Positions 63,059 to 64,000 of a stretch of 64,000 bases of DNA are shown here, one piece after another. The notes below the pieces were generated by a model, which was given only the letters and a program-made list of their open reading frames with translations, was not told the origin of the DNA and did no database searches. Position numbers and translations under genes: made by a program. This stretch comes from Burkholderiaceae bacterium (GTDB lineage Bacteria > Pseudomonadota > Gammaproteobacteria > Burkholderiales > Burkholderiaceae_C), in assembly GCA_026125795.1 (NCBI GenBank), contig JAHCKM010000002.1:1178001-1242000 (forward strand), in the 5' to 3' direction. Position 1 is the stretch's first letter. The number at the start of each line of letters is the position of its first letter.

Positions 63059-63206
63059 GCCAAACGGGTGATGGACCTCGAGGTCGCTGCGATGCAGCCA
63101 TGACCCTGTCGCTCGCGGTTGCGGTTGATCGAATGTCCGAGTGCGGTGTGACCGCCGAGCAGGGCACGCGAGCCCGCGGGACGCGGGCGCAGAAATAATC
63201 CGCCCC

Positions 63207-64000
63207 ATGGCCGACAGTGCGCTGCTCTTCACCGACGTGGTGGACAGCACGCTGCGCGTGGAGCAGATCGGCGACACGGCTGCGGCACAACTCTGGACCG
63301 AGCACGATCGGCGCGCGCGCGACCTGCTGGCGCGTCATCACGGGCGCGAGATCGATCGCACCGACGGCTTCTTCCTGCTGTTCGACGCACCGCTCGATGC
63401 GCTGCGTTATGCGCTGGACTATCACGCCGCGCTCGCCGAGCTGCAGCTGCGCGCCCGCGTCGGCCTGCACGTGGGCCCGGTCGTGCTGCGCGAGAACCGC
63501 GCGCAGGACATCGCCCGCGGCGCCAAGCCGGTCGAGGTCGAGGGTCTGGCCAAGCCGTTCGCCGCGCGCGTGATGGCGCTCGCGGCGGGCGGGCAGACGC
63601 TGCTCAGCGCCGCGGCGCGCACCGCGCTCGGCGACGCACTGCCCGACGGCACCGTGGTAGAGAGCCATGGGCACTATCGCGTCAAGGGCGTGGAGGCGCC
63701 GATCGAGATCTTCGAGGTCGGCGTGCAGGGTTTCAGCGGTTTCGCGCCGCCGCCCGACACCGACAAGGCGTACCGCGTGGTGCAGCTGGGTGACCACTGG
63801 TCGCCGCTGCGCGCGATCCGCAACAACCTGCCGGGCGAGCCCGATGCCTTCGTCGGCCGCGCGTCGGAGTTGCGCATGGTGGCGCAGCGGCTCGATGCCG
63901 GCGCGCGGCTGCTCACGGTTCTCGGCCCGGGCGGCACCGGCAAGACGCGCCTGGTGCGCCGCTACGGCCTCACCTGGCTGGGCGACTGGCCGGGCGGGGT
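63207..64000 (+). CDS. Class III adenylyl cyclase / ATPase regulator (3' end beyond window)
   Basis: Only the first 264 codons are in the window. The N-terminal cyclase domain has both metal-binding aspartates, D10 (LLFTDVVDST) and D53 (EIDRTDGFFLLFD). A P-loop (GPGGTGKT, 240-247) with the preceding FVGRASELRMVAQRL suggests an NB-ARC/AAA-type ATPase like LuxR-family or cyclase-AAA regulators, perhaps followed by TPRs. It has no obvious ribosome site before ATG 63207. It is a relative of the zinc-ribbon cyclase at 23818 but has no zinc ribbon. Confidence 0.85.
   Translation, partial: MADSALLFTDVVDSTLRVEQIGDTAAAQLWTEHDRRARDLLARHHGREIDRTDGFFLLFDAPLDALRYALDYHAALAELQLRARVGLHVGPVVLRENRAQDIARGAKPVEVEGLAKPFAARVMALAAGGQTLLSAAARTALGDALPDGTVVESHGHYRVKGVEAPIEIFEVGVQGFSGFAPPPDTDKAYRVVQLGDHWSPLRAIRNNLPGEPDAFVGRASELRMVAQRLDAGARLLTVLGPGGTGKTRLVRRYGLTWLGDWPGG

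Noticed and set aside
1-64000. CRISPR arrays, tRNA and rRNA genes, transposases, integrases and phage structural genes
   Set aside because: None seen on reading; the dispersed repeats are not regularly spaced and have no cas genes near them.

Overview
The window is high-GC DNA with Shine-Dalgarno-led, closely packed genes. Gene content and the C5/G5 hairpin repeats between genes suggest a betaproteobacterium of the order Burkholderiales, perhaps near Rubrivivax, Leptothrix or Methylibium. That placement is inferred from style and gene families; no rRNA or tRNA gene is present to test it. No transposase, integrase, phage gene or CRISPR array was seen.

Region 1 (1-7333) is a catabolic cluster on the + strand: MerR regulator, acyl-CoA dehydrogenase, coniferyl-type aldehyde dehydrogenase, phytanoyl-CoA-dioxygenase-like protein, thiolase and a FadJ-type bifunctional enzyme. 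Several stops and starts overlap, so this is probably an operon for beta-oxidation of an alkyl or aryl-alkyl substrate.

Region 2 (7334-45382) is accessory and mosaic. It opens with a lone, lower-GC gene for a SIR2 / P-loop NTPase / TPR / cold-shock-domain protein that looks like a phage-defence or abortive-infection effector. Next comes a hydroxyisobutyrate-dehydrogenase-like gene (10637-11563). Eight clear fragments of the 3' half of that gene, and one doubtful one, recur between the following gene blocks out to 45.3 kb, all on the + strand. Some carry a separate ~90-bp hairpin element whose stem shows compensatory base changes. Between the fragments lie a frameshifted ATP-grasp gene, a BNR-repeat exoprotein, a broken TrmO-like gene, an arsA/DUF2703 pair, argC, a BTAD/TPR regulator divergent from an OsmC protein, a peroxiredoxin-like gene, a zinc-ribbon adenylyl cyclase/ATPase/TPR protein, a winged-helix/TPR regulator, a PNPOx-GAF pair, a hemerythrin, an RCC1/Ig lipoprotein followed by an exported WD40-caspase, an FG-GAP lipoprotein and three co-transcribed lipoproteins.

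Region 3 (45383-54816) holds a selenium-binding-protein/methanethiol-oxidase operon (with a 2Fe-2S ferredoxin and a CoA-binding protein), a large exported TPR protein, small secreted proteins, a MntA/HepT-type toxin-antitoxin pair with a truncated HepT, a DUF938 methyltransferase, a trypsin-like protease and an FAD monooxygenase.

Region 4 (54817-64000) holds a fusion of a STAND-like ATPase, a long Ala/Glu coiled coil, one membrane helix and a TAXI-type solute-binding domain; two orphan ABC substrate-binding proteins with a vestige of a third; a DUF2853 and a DUF481 protein; an acyl-CoA synthetase; and the 5' part of a second cyclase/ATPase gene cut by the window end.

The strongest leads are the SIR2-NTPase-TPR-CSD gene, the same-orientation dispersed dehydrogenase fragments with their hairpin element, the exported caspase (with a perfect 30-bp palindrome just after its start codon), and the STAND-TAXI membrane fusion.
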